NCBI GenBank assembly: GCA_000969725.1 | Contig: JXSR01S027538.1 | Length of the DNA stretch: 29,947 nucleotides | Strand: one strand, 5' to 3' | Source: Ophiothrix spiculata | Lineage: Eukaryota; Echinodermata; Ophiuroidea; Amphilepidida; Ophiotrichidae | Position numbers and translations under genes: made by a program | Notes under the pieces: generated by a model | What the model was told of the DNA's origin: nothing | The model's database searches: none | What the model saw: only the letters and a program-made list of their open reading frames with translations | Shown here: positions 1 through 9,482 of the stretch, in pieces | Layout: every line of letters begins with the position of its first letter | Position numbering within the stretch: position 1 is the first letter of the stretch

Positions 1-129
1 AGTTTCTGATTTCTCACAACGTTAGATTTAGCTCACCTTTAGGAAGCTTTCATCCAGCTTTACTCTTGGACGTCATCAGCCCCATACTAAACACAATACT
101 ATATATTTTGTTGTTGTTTTATTTTTTAG

Positions 130-231
130 AGTCAACGGATGCCATTGCATTGGGCTGCCGCTGGAAAACGCTTTGAGGTAGTGCAGTATCTATTGAATGA
201 TGGTAATGTGCCTGTCAATGTCTGTGATAAT
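130..231 (+). CDS. PSMD10: Gankyrin exon, first in window (ankyrin repeat LHWAA)
   Basis: This 34-codon exon in phase 0 starts after a T-rich tract and AG at 128-129 and ends at donor GTAAGT (232). It encodes an ankyrin helix pair beginning SQRMPLHWAAAGK and ending VPVNVCDN, which matches the human segment ending in VPVN. The acceptor could also be the AG at 130-131, but start 130 keeps phase 0 and aligns with the serine before LHWA in the human protein. Confidence 0.9.
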
Positions 232-3200
232 GTAAGTATGATGTAAGGACATTAACAAGGAGAATCGATCAGTGTTCTCTCCATTTCGATTTGACCACAG
301 TAAGCCTTATATGGGGAAGGTGGCCATCTTGGATTGTTGCTCATGGAAAGTGTGTTGTTATACACCCTGGGGGGGGGGGTTACTTACATTAACAAGGTAT
401 ACATATATGTGCCTGCCTTTTGGGGTGGGTTTTTCACAGATTTGGTATAGCGATCGAGTGGTTTTCGTCTCAGATGAAAGCACCCAATTTTCATAAATTG
501 GGTGCTTTTTGGGAAAATTTGCAAAAAAGCACCCAATTTGAGTAAAATTGGGTGCTTTTTCATCAAAATTGGTATATTGATGGGTAAGTCGTGGGTTTTT
601 GAGCCAAAAATAGGTATAGAGATGGTCAGTTTTTCAAAGTCCGGCAGGCACATACCCGTATAAATTTTTTTGAAGAACCCCCCCTGGGGTTATTCACTTA
701 TGCGGCATATTATAGCTGTGTGTACCACACTTCCGAGACTTCTTGAATTGGATTAGTAGGAAAATTGGCCTACCTATACTCAATGAATCTTGAAGTATGC
801 AACAAACAGCCGATAAATGCACATAAAGTCATAAACCAATATGACCATACGAGGTAGTATATTAGTCAGTACTTTTTCGAATCATAACAGCGTAAACAAT
901 TTATTGTTGAATATTTAAATGAACTTATATTCAAGACTTGTCCATGTAGTAGCAACAAAATTAATCAAAAATAATACCAAAATCAAGAAAGATTTATGTA
1001 CCAAATGTATTTATATGCACTGCAGTGATTTGGTCTTAATCAATCTTAATCAATCATTGCTACATTGTAGTCTCTTATAGGCCTACAATTCAAAAACTGT
1101 TGAAGAATACAAAGGAAATTTTGCCCCATTTTAGCCAGCCAATTTTGAAGAATACAAAGGAAATTCTTTTGAACTTGTTTCAGAGTCTGATTGCTTGTAG
1201 CCTACTTGAAAGTTGATAGAGTGCAGTTCGGAACTAGTCACAATAGATGCTGATGGAAACAAAGGCACAGCGCATGAAACAAAATGCACTATCTGTGCGT
1301 TGTGTGACGATTTGCTTGATCTGCATAGCTATTGGGCCCATTTCCAAACCAATCTGTAGTTACAATATCTTCAAAAACAACAACAAAATGGCCACAAGCA
1401 CTGATTCTCCTGTTAATTTCTTTGGTTTGATGTACCAGATGTACCAATTAATTGAGGAGTTTATTATGATGTAGTGGGAACCCAGGGTATGACAGTGGTT
1501 TGTGTATACATGTGCCACTATGTGCCATTTCAGTGGGATACTTTTTTCACAGAAAATCCTTATACATGGAACCCATTATTTTGAAGATAAAGAAAATCTA
1601 AAACAAAATTCACAGTTTTCAAAAGTTACGACAGACAATCAGTCATTTTTGAGGCAAACCCTACAGGGTCGAAATTGGCAAACTTGTTGAAAAAGATGTC
1701 AAATCAGTTTGAGACGTTTATTTAGCCTTAAAAAAAGAAGTTGATAGAGGTTTCAGACATCGAGCGGCACATCCATGTCACTTATTTATTTGAAAATTTT
1801 GAGTATCCCCCTGGAATGAAACATGCATGGTGTATTGGTGCACAAGCCCCCACCGACACACACTCAATCTTCAGCCAGCAAGATTGTGGGTTCAAATTAA
1901 ACGAGGAAAATGGTGCAGAATCCTTGAGAAAGATATTTACTCTCTCATATGCTGTTAATGTTGACCCATGTGTCAGAGGGTAGTAGCATTTTTCAATGCT
2001 TGAAAGGTAACATGATTACATCAAGGACGTGTAGAGACCCCCTTGCCTCAGAAATCGCATATATTAAATCTGGCCTAATTTTTAAAAAATAAAATGCTGA
2101 AGTGAACAATAACCAATTACTTTGAAAGAGAGATGGGCACTTCAACCTGTACAGTACAGACTGTCCCCTTAATACAGCTGTCATTTGTAATGACCCACCT
2201 ATCACCCCCGGGGTGGTGAGTCACTTGTTTGACGTGAGTCAGATTTACCTATACCATGACACAAATGTGTGTCCATACAGTGATGGACATTTGCCGACAA
2301 TGACTGACCCCTCATCCCTGTGTCGAAATTGTGACACACCATTAATTAATTCTGACTGTCCTCATGATGCAAGTTGGATCATTAGGATCTATAAATGTAT
2401 GACAAAATAAAAAAAGGAATAAAAATCATAATAGAGTCTGATCTGAATAGTTATGGGGTGCTTATGAAATATTAGCACATAATAATTTTCACACTGAAAT
2501 TCTCAGGGTTGGTTGTCACAAATTTCAACTAGAGCATGGAGAGATTTAATAGAAGTAGTTCAAAAGATCGGTATCATGACTATATCTCAAGTTGCAACTG
2601 TCAGAAATTCAGAATCTACCATTCCAATTCCAATTTCTTCTCCTGAACAAGTTTATAGGTCTAAAATTCCGATCTTGAGCAAAGTCTGGGTTAGAATGTT
2701 TAAATGAAAACCTGCACACGGTTTACATCTCCTTGTTTCCTTGGACAACAAACTTTCCTCCAATTGCTCCATGGTTTGGAAGTTCTGTTAAGTCTTTTGT
2801 CCCCTTTGTGAATGCCTCAACTCAAGGCACTGCATAAAATGTATACCTGGCGAGTTACATAAAGTTATAAAGATTGACGCACCTAAGTAAAGTGTCTGAC
2901 AATGACGCACCCCACGGGATACATTGTGACGCACTAAATGAGTGAATGACTGTACCCTGTGTCACTATTTTGACGGTAAATGACCCAACAATGTCGCACC
3001 ATCCCCGGGGGTGATAGATGAGTCATTACAAATGACAGCTGTATAACATTTTTGTTTTATTTTTTCACAAAAAATATTGAAAGCAGGAAAACAAAATAGG
3101 TTAAATCAGATGAGATTTAGGCACAGCAGATATTACTGAAATTTTAAAATATGACTGTGGCAATTTATATGTGGTAAATGTAACTTGAAAAAGTAAAAAG

Positions 3201-6200
3201 TAACCGTATCTCAATTTTTCTAAACCTTGTCCTATTTCAAATATTATTTATCATGCAGTCCAATTGGAGTGTTCTCCACATTGCGTCATCTGTGGGTCAT
3301 GATGGTATAGCATCAACTCTCCTTGCCAGAGGGGCTCAAGTGAATGCAGTCAATCAAACTGGTCAGACACCGCTTCATTACGCTGCCTCCAGGAATCGTG
3401 TTGAGGTACGTAGGTGACTATAGTACTTTTTTGCAATAATTACTTAACGTTTGTTGGTGAGAAAGATCATCCCCAAAGCTTTCCCAAACATGAGCAGCCA
3501 TCATTGAACATTCATAGCCATTGTAGAATGTGCTGATGTAACTATAGCATACAGGTACCTGACTTTATCATTTGTCATAGATAAGGTAAATATTAAAATC
3601 ACCCATAATGCAAGGTTTGTGACCAAAGATTGCAACGGCGATCATTGTGCAAAAGATCTCTTCTGGGTTTGTATAAAGAGTTCAAGTGATGAACTGTAGC
3701 TGAATTTGAATCCTACATTGAGAGCACACTTGTTCCATGACCTAAGCCTACCCCAATGTATTTGATCATACCAAAGCCACACCATAACACATCTTTTGCC
3801 ATTGATTAGGTCAATAATAAAATCACCCATAATGTAAATTTTCAGAGTAAGTTATTTTCCCTGACTCATTTTGCAGGTAGCAGCAGTATTGCTTTAGAAT
3901 GGAGCTAACCCAAATGTATTTGATCATACTAAAGCCACACAATTACACAACTTTTGTCATTGATTAGGTCAATATTAAAATCACCCATGAGGTAAACTTT
4001 GAGAATAAGTTGTTTTTCCATGACTCATTTTGCAGGTAGCAGCTGTATTGAGAATGGAGCTGACCCCAATGCATGCGATCATACCAAAGCCACGACGCTA
4101 CACATCTTTTGTCATTGATTAGGTCAATATTAAAATCACCCATAATGTAAATTTTCAGAGTAAAAGAGTTTTTTCATAACTCATTTTGCAGGTAGCAGCA
4201 GTATTGCTTGAGAATGGGGCTAACCCCAATGCATTTGATCATACCAAAGCCACACCATTACACAGAGCAGCGTCCAAAGGCAATCTCAATGTCGTCAAAT
4301 TGTTGTTGCAATACAATTGCCAGATCAACGCAACAGATTGCGAGGGAAATTCACCTCTGTAAGTATGTCTTTAGCCTAAAAATGAAAGCCTAACTCGATT
4401 TGCTTTGGTAGTAATATTTTAATTAATATTACATATGTCATTATCATAACAATTTTTTTTTTTGGTCAGTTTTCTCAAAATGTTGACACTTTTTACCTTG
4501 TAAAATGTTGAAATATATATTTAGTTGATGTCAAAAATGTAAATTTCACCGAAAGTCTCATTTTCTCACTTTTTAAAATTTTGAAAATAAAAATAGATAT
4601 AAAAAATGTAAGAAAACTGTTCACAGACATGTTTTTCATTTTCAAAAAACGTGAAAACTTTAGATTTGGGGAAATTAATTTTTTTACTTGGCTATTCAAA
4701 AAAAAATGGGTTAGCCATGCATGCAGGCATATTTTAAATAAATGTGTAAAATTTTTAAAGTTCTAATTTAGTGGAAAAGATACAAAATTATTGAGTTTAC
4801 AGCATCCTTAAAATACAACTATAGAACAATGGTACTTGTGAAATTGAATATGTTTTATGGGCTTTAAAACTAATGTGATTTACAGTCTCGAAGTCAGTTT
4901 TAGTATATTCATTATTAACAGGCTGATTATTAAATCACTAACTCTTAGTTGGCACATTATTTCAAACTAGGACACATACTTGTAAGTTTTGTACTTGGAA
5001 CCTTTTTAAACCATACTAACATATAATCAAGGACATACAAATTTAACAAATCTGTAATAGATCTGGGGCCTATTTCACTAACGTCTAAATCCATCTCAAA
5101 TGCTAAACTTCATCGCAAAAGCAATAGATCATCGCAAAATTGCCGATGGATTTCCCGAAACCGATTTCACTTAGATTTGCGATGAAAAAAATCATCGCAA
5201 AATAATATCTTGTGAGTGCTTATGAGCATCCGCAAAGAAAACATTGCAAATGGAAGTCATCGCAAATTCTTTGACATCACATGATTTTATTTCACGCCAT
5301 ATTTGGACGAGATCATCGCTAAATTTGCGATAGGCTCGTCCGTGGAGATAAAAGTGAAAAGATGTTAGTGAAATGGAAAAGTCATCGCAAACAATATTTG
5401 CGATGGCTTCTAATTTGTGAGAGTGTCTTGAATCATCGCAAAAAATAATGTTAGCAAAATAGGCCCCTGAAATACATTATATCATGATCAATGAAACATA
5501 AAATGGCGGCTTTATTTCATTCTCTCTAATTATACAGGCATCTGGCATGTGAAGAGGAACGATTAGACGAAGCCAAGTTGCTGGTAGAGCGCGGTGCCAG
5601 TATACAGAGTCAGAACAAGGTGAGGCACGGCTGTTTGATGCGCTCATTAACTTTTTGACAAAAAAGTACTGCTACTACAAATTTAGGTCCTAAGAGTCTT
5701 TAAATTAGTCTTGAAGTTAGGTGTTGGATCGAACAGTCAAATTTGTTTCCAATAACTTAATTTCTCATATTTTCACAAAAAATGCTCATTTTAGATCAAA
5801 ATGCAACATTTTCAACCCATATTTTGAGATTTCATTATTGATGGCACTGTTTATTTTTAAAATTAATTATATGCAAAATGCATAAATTAAATTTTAAGTG
5901 GGGGGAAGGGTGGGGGGGCAAAATTTATTTGAGAAAATTACCCCCAGTACTTGTGCCATAATATTGAACAGTTTGCCAGTAGTTGGTGTCAACTATTTCT
6001 TTGATTCTTTTTTTGGAAAATTGTCCCTGGTCCTTCCACAAACTGCCCCTGGTTCAGGTCAAATTCTTATGATCCTGGGCAATTTTGTTGAAAAAGTTGC
6101 GCCTGGATCTCATCTCTTTACTAACAAGCTTGACTGGTAGAACTTCAGGTAATAGCACTGCTTTTCATGAAGTCGACCCTGTGTCAGATTTATTAAAGCA

Positions 6201-7032
6201 AAAACCACAAGATCAAACCTGAGACGAATATACTCATCTCAGATCAAACAAAATGAATTGCTCTCTAGGTTTTAATGATTTTGGCTTAACATTTCAAAGC
6301 TGCCTTGTGAATTAATATTGAATTGAAGTTCAGTCTAATTTCTTACAGAATTTCTCCAGTTGCACATCAGTACCTTCTCGGTACTATATAAGTAGTGTGT
6401 TTCGTGCTACGTTTATTTTTGTGCTTAAATTCGCGCTGAGCTTGCTTTACAAAATTAATCAATCAATCAATGATACAAGTACTTGCATAACATGCATACC
6501 CCATGAAGGAGTCTTTTCGTACAGGGGACCCACGGCTTTACGTGACTGTCCGACCACGGAGCAAGTAGAGTAAAGTTTCTTGCCCAAGGAAACAAGGAGA
6601 TAACCACCCAGCCCGGGGCTCAAACCCACAACCCACAATCTCTGCATTACGAGACCCGTGCTCTAACAGTATGTACCATGAAAAAATGGTATGTGCATAC
6701 CCCCGCAGGTTAAAAATATCATGACCGTGAAAATTAAACGAACGAAATGATTCAAAATTAGCCCGTGCATGAAAATTACTGAGCGCGAAAAGATTGGCGT
6801 TTACAGTATTCACCCCCATGCATCAGTGTATTTGTTTTGAAATCAGTATAAACTTGTGTGTTTGCCACAGGGTAAATGAAATAATTAGTTAAGCTATTGT
6901 TTAATATGTTGTATTTCTTCCATTTAACAATCTTCTCTTGTTTTGTTATAGGAAAAGAAAACACCTTTGGATTTGGCTCCGCCTGGACTTGCACGAACAC
7001 TAAGCAATCTACAGCCAATTATCACCTCATGA
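130..7032 (+). CDS. PSMD10: Gankyrin (26S proteasome non-ATPase subunit 10), 5'-partial, five exons
   Basis: Coding exons are join(130-231, 3259-3405, 4192-4358, 5538-5619, 6952-7032), about 192 residues plus stop. Gankyrin is an ankyrin-repeat chaperone that assists assembly of the 19S regulatory particle by binding the ATPase subunit Rpt3/PSMC4. In mammals it also binds RB1 and MDM2. The joined protein follows the human protein (226 aa) repeat by repeat: an LHWAA repeat, LHIASS with GAQVNAVNQ, TPLHYAAS, a LLENGANPNA loop, LHRAASKGNL, a SPLHLACEEER repeat, and a final EKKTPLDLA. Every junction has GT-AG ends and the phases agree (0, 0, 2, 0). The N-terminal 35-40 residues and start codon lie left of the window. 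The identification is firm from motif order and spacing; it is by memory of the family, not by a search. Confidence 0.95.
365..688. mobile_element. Poly-G-ended MITE, copy 1 (8-bp target duplication)
   Basis: The ends are CCCTGGG followed by a G run on the left and a C run followed by CTGGG on the right, so they form an inverted repeat. Flanks are GTTATACA (357-364) and GTTATTCA (689-696), an 8-bp duplication with one mismatch, typical of hAT-type insertion. Inside are two hairpins built on AAGCACCCAATTTT / AAATTGGGTGCTTTT (about 478-560). A close relative with the same internal sequence lies at 23441-23755. No transposase frame is present, so it is non-autonomous. Confidence 0.85.
2172..3044. 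mobile_element. TA-flanked non-autonomous DNA transposon with long inverted repeats
   Basis: The left end reads CAGCTGTCATTTGTAATGAC and continues to CACCCCCGGGG; the right end is the reverse complement of the same sequence with few mismatches, about 40 bp in all. Both ends are flanked by TA, as in Tc1/mariner insertions. Subterminal DNA is rich in TGAC and TGACGCAC boxes on both sides (2216-2335 and 2876-3000). The 65-codon frame at 2213-2410 lies inside and looks incidental. A SINE-like body fragment sits at about 2729-2775. Confidence 0.8.
2729..2775 (+). repeat. SINE body fragment inside the 2.2-3.0 kb transposon
   Basis: CTCCTTGTTTCCTTGG followed by CAA.AAACTTTxCTC..CTTGCTCC.TGG matches, with scattered changes, the reverse strand of the tRNA-derived SINE at 6490-6670. 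Only the body is seen here; no tRNA-like A or B box is found next to it. Confidence 0.5.
3259..3405 (+). CDS. PSMD10: Gankyrin exon (two ankyrin repeats)
   Basis: This 49-codon, phase 0-0 exon lies between acceptor TCATGCAG and donor GTACGT. It encodes SNWSVLHIASSVGHDG, then GAQVNAVNQTGQ and TPLHYAASRNRVE. The GAQVNAVNQ loop and the TPLHYAAS helix start are nearly identical to vertebrate gankyrin and decide the orthology. Confidence 0.95.
3739..3795 (+). pseudogene. PSMD10: Gankyrin exon fragment, oldest recognisable tandem copy
   Basis: CCCCAATGTATTTGATCATA and the following AAAGCCACACCA match the interior of the true exon (4222-4256), followed by the same intron-like tail as the later copies. 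No acceptor is retained in front of it. Confidence 0.75.
3877..3945 (+). pseudogene. PSMD10: Gankyrin pseudo-exon copy with acceptor, in-frame stop
   Basis: A TTTTGCAG acceptor just before 3877 is followed by GTAGCAGCAGTATTGCTTTAG, a copy of the true exon start in which the Glu codon GAG has become TAG. The copy ends abruptly near the CACACAATTACACA sequence and runs into intron-like DNA, with no donor. It cannot code as an exon of this gene. Confidence 0.85.
4036..4095 (+). pseudogene. PSMD10: Gankyrin pseudo-exon copy with acceptor, frameshifted
   Basis: The acceptor TTTTGCAG is intact. The exon copy lacks four bases (CTTG) present in the true exon after GTATTG, which shifts the frame. It breaks at the same internal point as the other copies and has no donor. 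Confidence 0.85.
4192..4358 (+). CDS. PSMD10: Gankyrin exon (central ankyrin repeats)
   Basis: This exon has 55 codons plus 2 bases, donor GTAAGT at 4359. It encodes VAAVLLENGANPNA, then ATPLHRAASKGNLNVVKLLL and ATDCEGNSPL. With the previous exon it reads RNRVE-VAAVLLENGAN, the normal gankyrin join. It is the only one of the local copies with full length, an open frame and a donor. Confidence 0.95.
4359..5537 (+). other. Gankyrin intron with a MITE
   Basis: This AT-rich intron runs from donor GTAAGT to acceptor TTATACAG. Its notable content is the inverted-repeat element at 5064-5467. In 4380-5060 I see only low-complexity A/T sequence; the overlapping short frames near 4493-4766 have no family features. 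Confidence 0.8.
5064..5467. mobile_element. MITE with GGGGCCTATTT ends and ATCGCAAA boxes
   Basis: The left end GGGGCCTATTTCACTAACGT is matched by the reverse complement of the right end (GGGGCCTATTTTGCTAACAT). Inside, CATCGCAAA occurs about six times forward and TTTGCGAT about three times in reverse. Such interspersed boxes resemble transposase-binding subterminal repeats. There is no coding capacity. I see no clear target duplication. Confidence 0.8.
5538..5619 (+). CDS. PSMD10: Gankyrin exon (ankyrin repeat LHLACEEER)
   Basis: This 82-bp exon lies between acceptor TTATACAG and donor GTGAGG. With the two bases from the previous exon it encodes LHLACEEERLDEAKLL, then VERGASIQSQNK. This matches the vertebrate repeat LHLACDEER with EEAKLLV and GASI. 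Confidence 0.93.
5620..6951 (+). other. Gankyrin last intron with SINE fragment
   Basis: This intron runs from donor GTGAGG to acceptor TTGTTATAG. It contains the minus-strand tRNA-derived SINE at about 6490-6670. An (ATCA)n stretch lies at about 6456-6472. The remaining sequence (5640-6480 and 6680-6950) shows no exon or structured element. Confidence 0.75.
6490..6670 (-). mobile_element. tRNA-derived SINE fragment
   Basis: On the minus strand GTTAGAGCACGGG (6655-6667) resembles a Pol III A box and GGTTTGAGCCCC (6615-6626) a B box, with a tRNA-like arm GGTCTCGTAATGCAGAG between them. A body follows that contains CTCCTTGTTTCCTTGGGCAA and runs to about 6490. The first bases of the tRNA head are missing or diverged. 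The body is partly shared with 2729-2775. Confidence 0.65.
6952..7032 (+). CDS. PSMD10: Gankyrin terminal exon with stop
   Basis: Phase 0 acceptor TTGTTATAG. It encodes EKKTPLDLAPPGLARTLSNL, then QPIITS and TGA at 7030-7032, corresponding to the last ankyrin helix and tail of human gankyrin (EKTPLQVAKGG...). The TGA lies within the first unit of a 94-bp tandem repeat, so the last residues border on repeat sequence. Confidence 0.93.
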   Translation, partial: EKKTPLDLAPPGLARTLSNLQPIITS

Positions 7033-7053
7033 CCACTATACACAGTCCCATGG

Positions 7054-7059
7054 AATAAA
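7054..7059 (+). terminator. Candidate poly(A) signal AATAAA, unit 1
   Basis: AATAAA lies 22 bases after the gankyrin stop. It is identical to the one at 7148-7153 in unit 2. Use of either site cannot be judged from sequence alone; a 22-base 3' UTR lead would be short, so the second site or one farther on may be used. Confidence 0.4.
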
Positions 7060-7147
7060 CAGACTTTGCATCTGACTTTGAGACTGTGTATGAAATTGAG
7101 ATCATGATTTGCTTACATTCTCATGACCACTATACACAGTCCCATGG

Positions 7148-7153
7148 AATAAA
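7148..7153 (+). terminator. Candidate poly(A) signal AATAAA, unit 2
   Basis: This is the tandem duplicate of the signal at 7054. In the third unit the matching place reads AATATC, so the signal is lost there. Confidence 0.45.
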
Positions 7154-7300
7154 CGGACTTTGAATCTGACTTTTGAGACTGTATAAAATTGAGATCATGA
7201 TTTGCTTACATTCTCATGACCACTATACACAGTCCCATGGAATATCTGTCTCTCAGACTGCGTATGAAGGATGAGATCATTACTTGCTTGCATTTTATTT

Positions 7301-9282
7301 GGCTTGAGATCTTCAGACTGCAAGATATTTTGTTCATTCGCAGCGCCGAGGATTTTTTTCATTAGGGAATGGCGGACAAAGTGTCAGTGAGACAAGATTT
7401 TCTCAATGTGGAACGAAAAGATTTTGATGGTTAGTAATCTGATGGTGTTTGAAGTACCTCACGTAATTTCATTTAGAATTTAAAATCAATAGAGTAAAAC
7501 AAACCACAGCGATAACAATTTCCCATAGATGATAAACATGTACAGTAAAATGCATGTTTTAAACCTAGCACAGCAAATTTATTAGTGAATCCCTGGGTAT
7601 ATTATAATTCTTTTTAGAAAGAGCATACTTCGAGCTCTATGAAAATGTCAACAAATGTCTGAGGTCTAGATGTTTTCACACCCATAATACAGTTTGATTT
7701 AGCAAGAAATTCAACAGCTTTCCCATTCGTGGTAATGCTGAACATTCCATTGGTTCATTCATACTCACTGAGCTGTTACTGTATATTTCGGTAAGGTCTA
7801 TTAGGAATCATACCAGTGAATTTTAGGAAGGCGGTGGTAATTTCCCAATACGCTGCGGAAGTGACACATCAATAATTTATGCAAATCACCTCAACACATT
7901 GATCTGGTTCCAAACAAACGTGGTTGTCATTTTTACCACACGTTAAGTCTATGGGGAATAATTTCTATTTTAGTTTTAGTACTCTTGAATTCAAATGAAG
8001 CAAAAACAAGCATTATCAGGGTAATATGTTATAGAAAACGTGTCTTATAATAGACCAGTAGCTATAGGTCATCCCTGTCACTATTTTGTAAGTTTGTGAA
8101 CAAAAAGCGTGTGAAATGATGGTCGGATTTTTGTGTGTACGCACTTACGCGTATCAAGTTAATGTGTCATCAGTGGAACCACTATGGACATGATCATTTG
8201 TTTGAAACCAGATTACACGTATTTCGTTAATTATGCAAAAAGTTTATTTCTGCAGCGTATTCTTTCTTAAACTAACAAAACTTATGGACAGTTTAATAGA
8301 CACATTGCAACGTATTTCATGTGATAGCTGACATACAGGTAGATAGAGGGTGATTCCAAATTAACGTTTGTGAACGAAAAATTTGAAAATTTCACTTTTA
8401 AATGGCCACAGAACCTACCATAAACATTATATCAACGAGTTTGTTGTTGATAATGGTGCTCACTGGTGGGATCAAGAGATGCAGGTGTTTAAAGATTAAA
8501 ATAATTTCCAAAATACTGAATAAAGTTCATGAAACGTTCGGTAACGTTTGTGACCTTGCACGGAAATGTTTTTTTGCTCAAAATGACTTCAAAATAAAAT
8601 TTCTCTGACATGTTAGCAAATTTTTTATTGCGCTTTTCACAGATGATTGGTAATATATTTACAAATAGTTCACAAAAGTGGTAGGAAATTCTATCGTCAG
8701 GATTTCTTTAAATGCAAATTTTTGTTTGGTAACGTTTGTGACATTTTGGTGTAACTTTTTGGTAATGTTTGTGACATTTTGAATGAAAACATGTGCTCAT
8801 TCATGCGCGGGTAGAAAAAATTCCTGATTAGAAAATACTTTTCACATACCGAGTAACAAACGTATGACTGAAAAAACTGCTCAAATAGTCGAATAAAAAA
8901 GCTGATTTTTTGCTTGAAATCAAAAAAGGTTTAGTTTTCACTGGAATGAGCCTAGATTGTCGGTTAACATTATGCCATTACAATCTTCGTGTTGCTAAAT
9001 TATGCTACTTGCACATCAATCTTGTTTTCAAGCTTGCAACTATGGAAGAAGAAAGTTTAATTCTTGTGGTTTCTTGAATTATTAAATTTACTTCTGCATG
9101 TAAATATAAATCCTGCTTTCATAGTGTTTCATTTTTGGATAAAGCTGTGGGCACAATCCACCGTGTGTTTTGTCCGTACTTTTTTTTTTAAATAGGAGGC
9201 CACGTCTGCTGTGCTTTTCTAAAAACACAGGGAAATGGCAAGAGCAGGAAAAAATTAACTTGCCCGCCATAAACAATAATTT
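7301..9282. other. Intergenic DNA, no gene seen
   Basis: No frame here shows family motifs or splice context. At 8362-8785 a motif close to GTAACGTTTGTGA recurs four times (about 8362, 8541, 8729 and 8761), probably an old repeat. The rest is ordinary AT-rich sequence. Confidence 0.6.
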
Positions 9283-9482
9283 AAGATGCGTTTACACTGT
9301 GACGTAGGGTAACGAACTTTCAACTGAAAACGACTGATAGTAACGATAATGTGCGTAGCTAGCGTATCGTGCGAGCTTGAACCGACTTTAACTAATGATG
9401 ACGGGTGAAAATTCAAAACTGAAATCCGCAGGTCTACGTTGATTGTCGTTACCCCCAAGTTGTCACAGTGTAAACGCACCTT
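9283..9482. mobile_element. 200-bp MITE with near-perfect 21-bp inverted repeats
   Basis: Left end AAGATGCGTTTACACTGTGA and right end TCACAGTGTAAACGCACCTT pair with a single mismatch; the match continues one base further inward. Length is 200 bp with no internal coding capacity. The high identity of the ends suggests a fairly recent insertion. No unambiguous target duplication is visible. Confidence 0.85.

Larger units (their letters stand above)
232..3258 (+). other. Gankyrin intron carrying two DNA transposons
   Basis: This 3.0-kb intron runs between donor GTAAGT at 232 and acceptor TCATGCAG ending 3258. It contains a poly-G-ended MITE (365-688) and an 873-bp TA-flanked inverted-repeat element (2172-3044). 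Between them, 697-2171 is AT-rich and I see no coding exon there. The open frames at 1247, 1502 and 1741 lack splice context or family motifs. A 20-base direct repeat (TGAAGAATACAAAGGAAATT) occurs twice, near 1098 and 1146. Confidence 0.8.
3406..4191 (+). other. Gankyrin intron filled by degenerate copies of the next acceptor and exon
   Basis: This 786-bp intron ends in CATTTTGCAG (acceptor ending 4191). From about 3740 to the true exon it is a tandem array with a period of about 156-159 bp, each unit holding intron end, acceptor and the first part of the next exon. A more diverged trace (ATAAGGTAAATATTAAAATCACCCATAATG) at about 3575-3610 suggests a still older unit. Confidence 0.85.
7027..7300 (+). 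repeat. 94-bp tandem repeat (3 units) spanning the gankyrin stop codon and 3' UTR
   Basis: Units begin TCATGACCACTATACACAGT at 7027, 7121 and 7214 (spacing 94 and 93) and continue with CCCATGGAATA, a CTGACTTT tract and GAGATCAT.A. The third unit lacks the middle block and is degraded. The true stop TGA and an AATAAA signal lie in unit 1 and are duplicated in unit 2. Confidence 0.9.

Noticed and set aside
4208-4393. 61-codon plus-strand frame over the gankyrin exon
   Set aside because: It is in a different frame from the real exon and runs into the intron; the exon frame with GT-AG ends is the true one.
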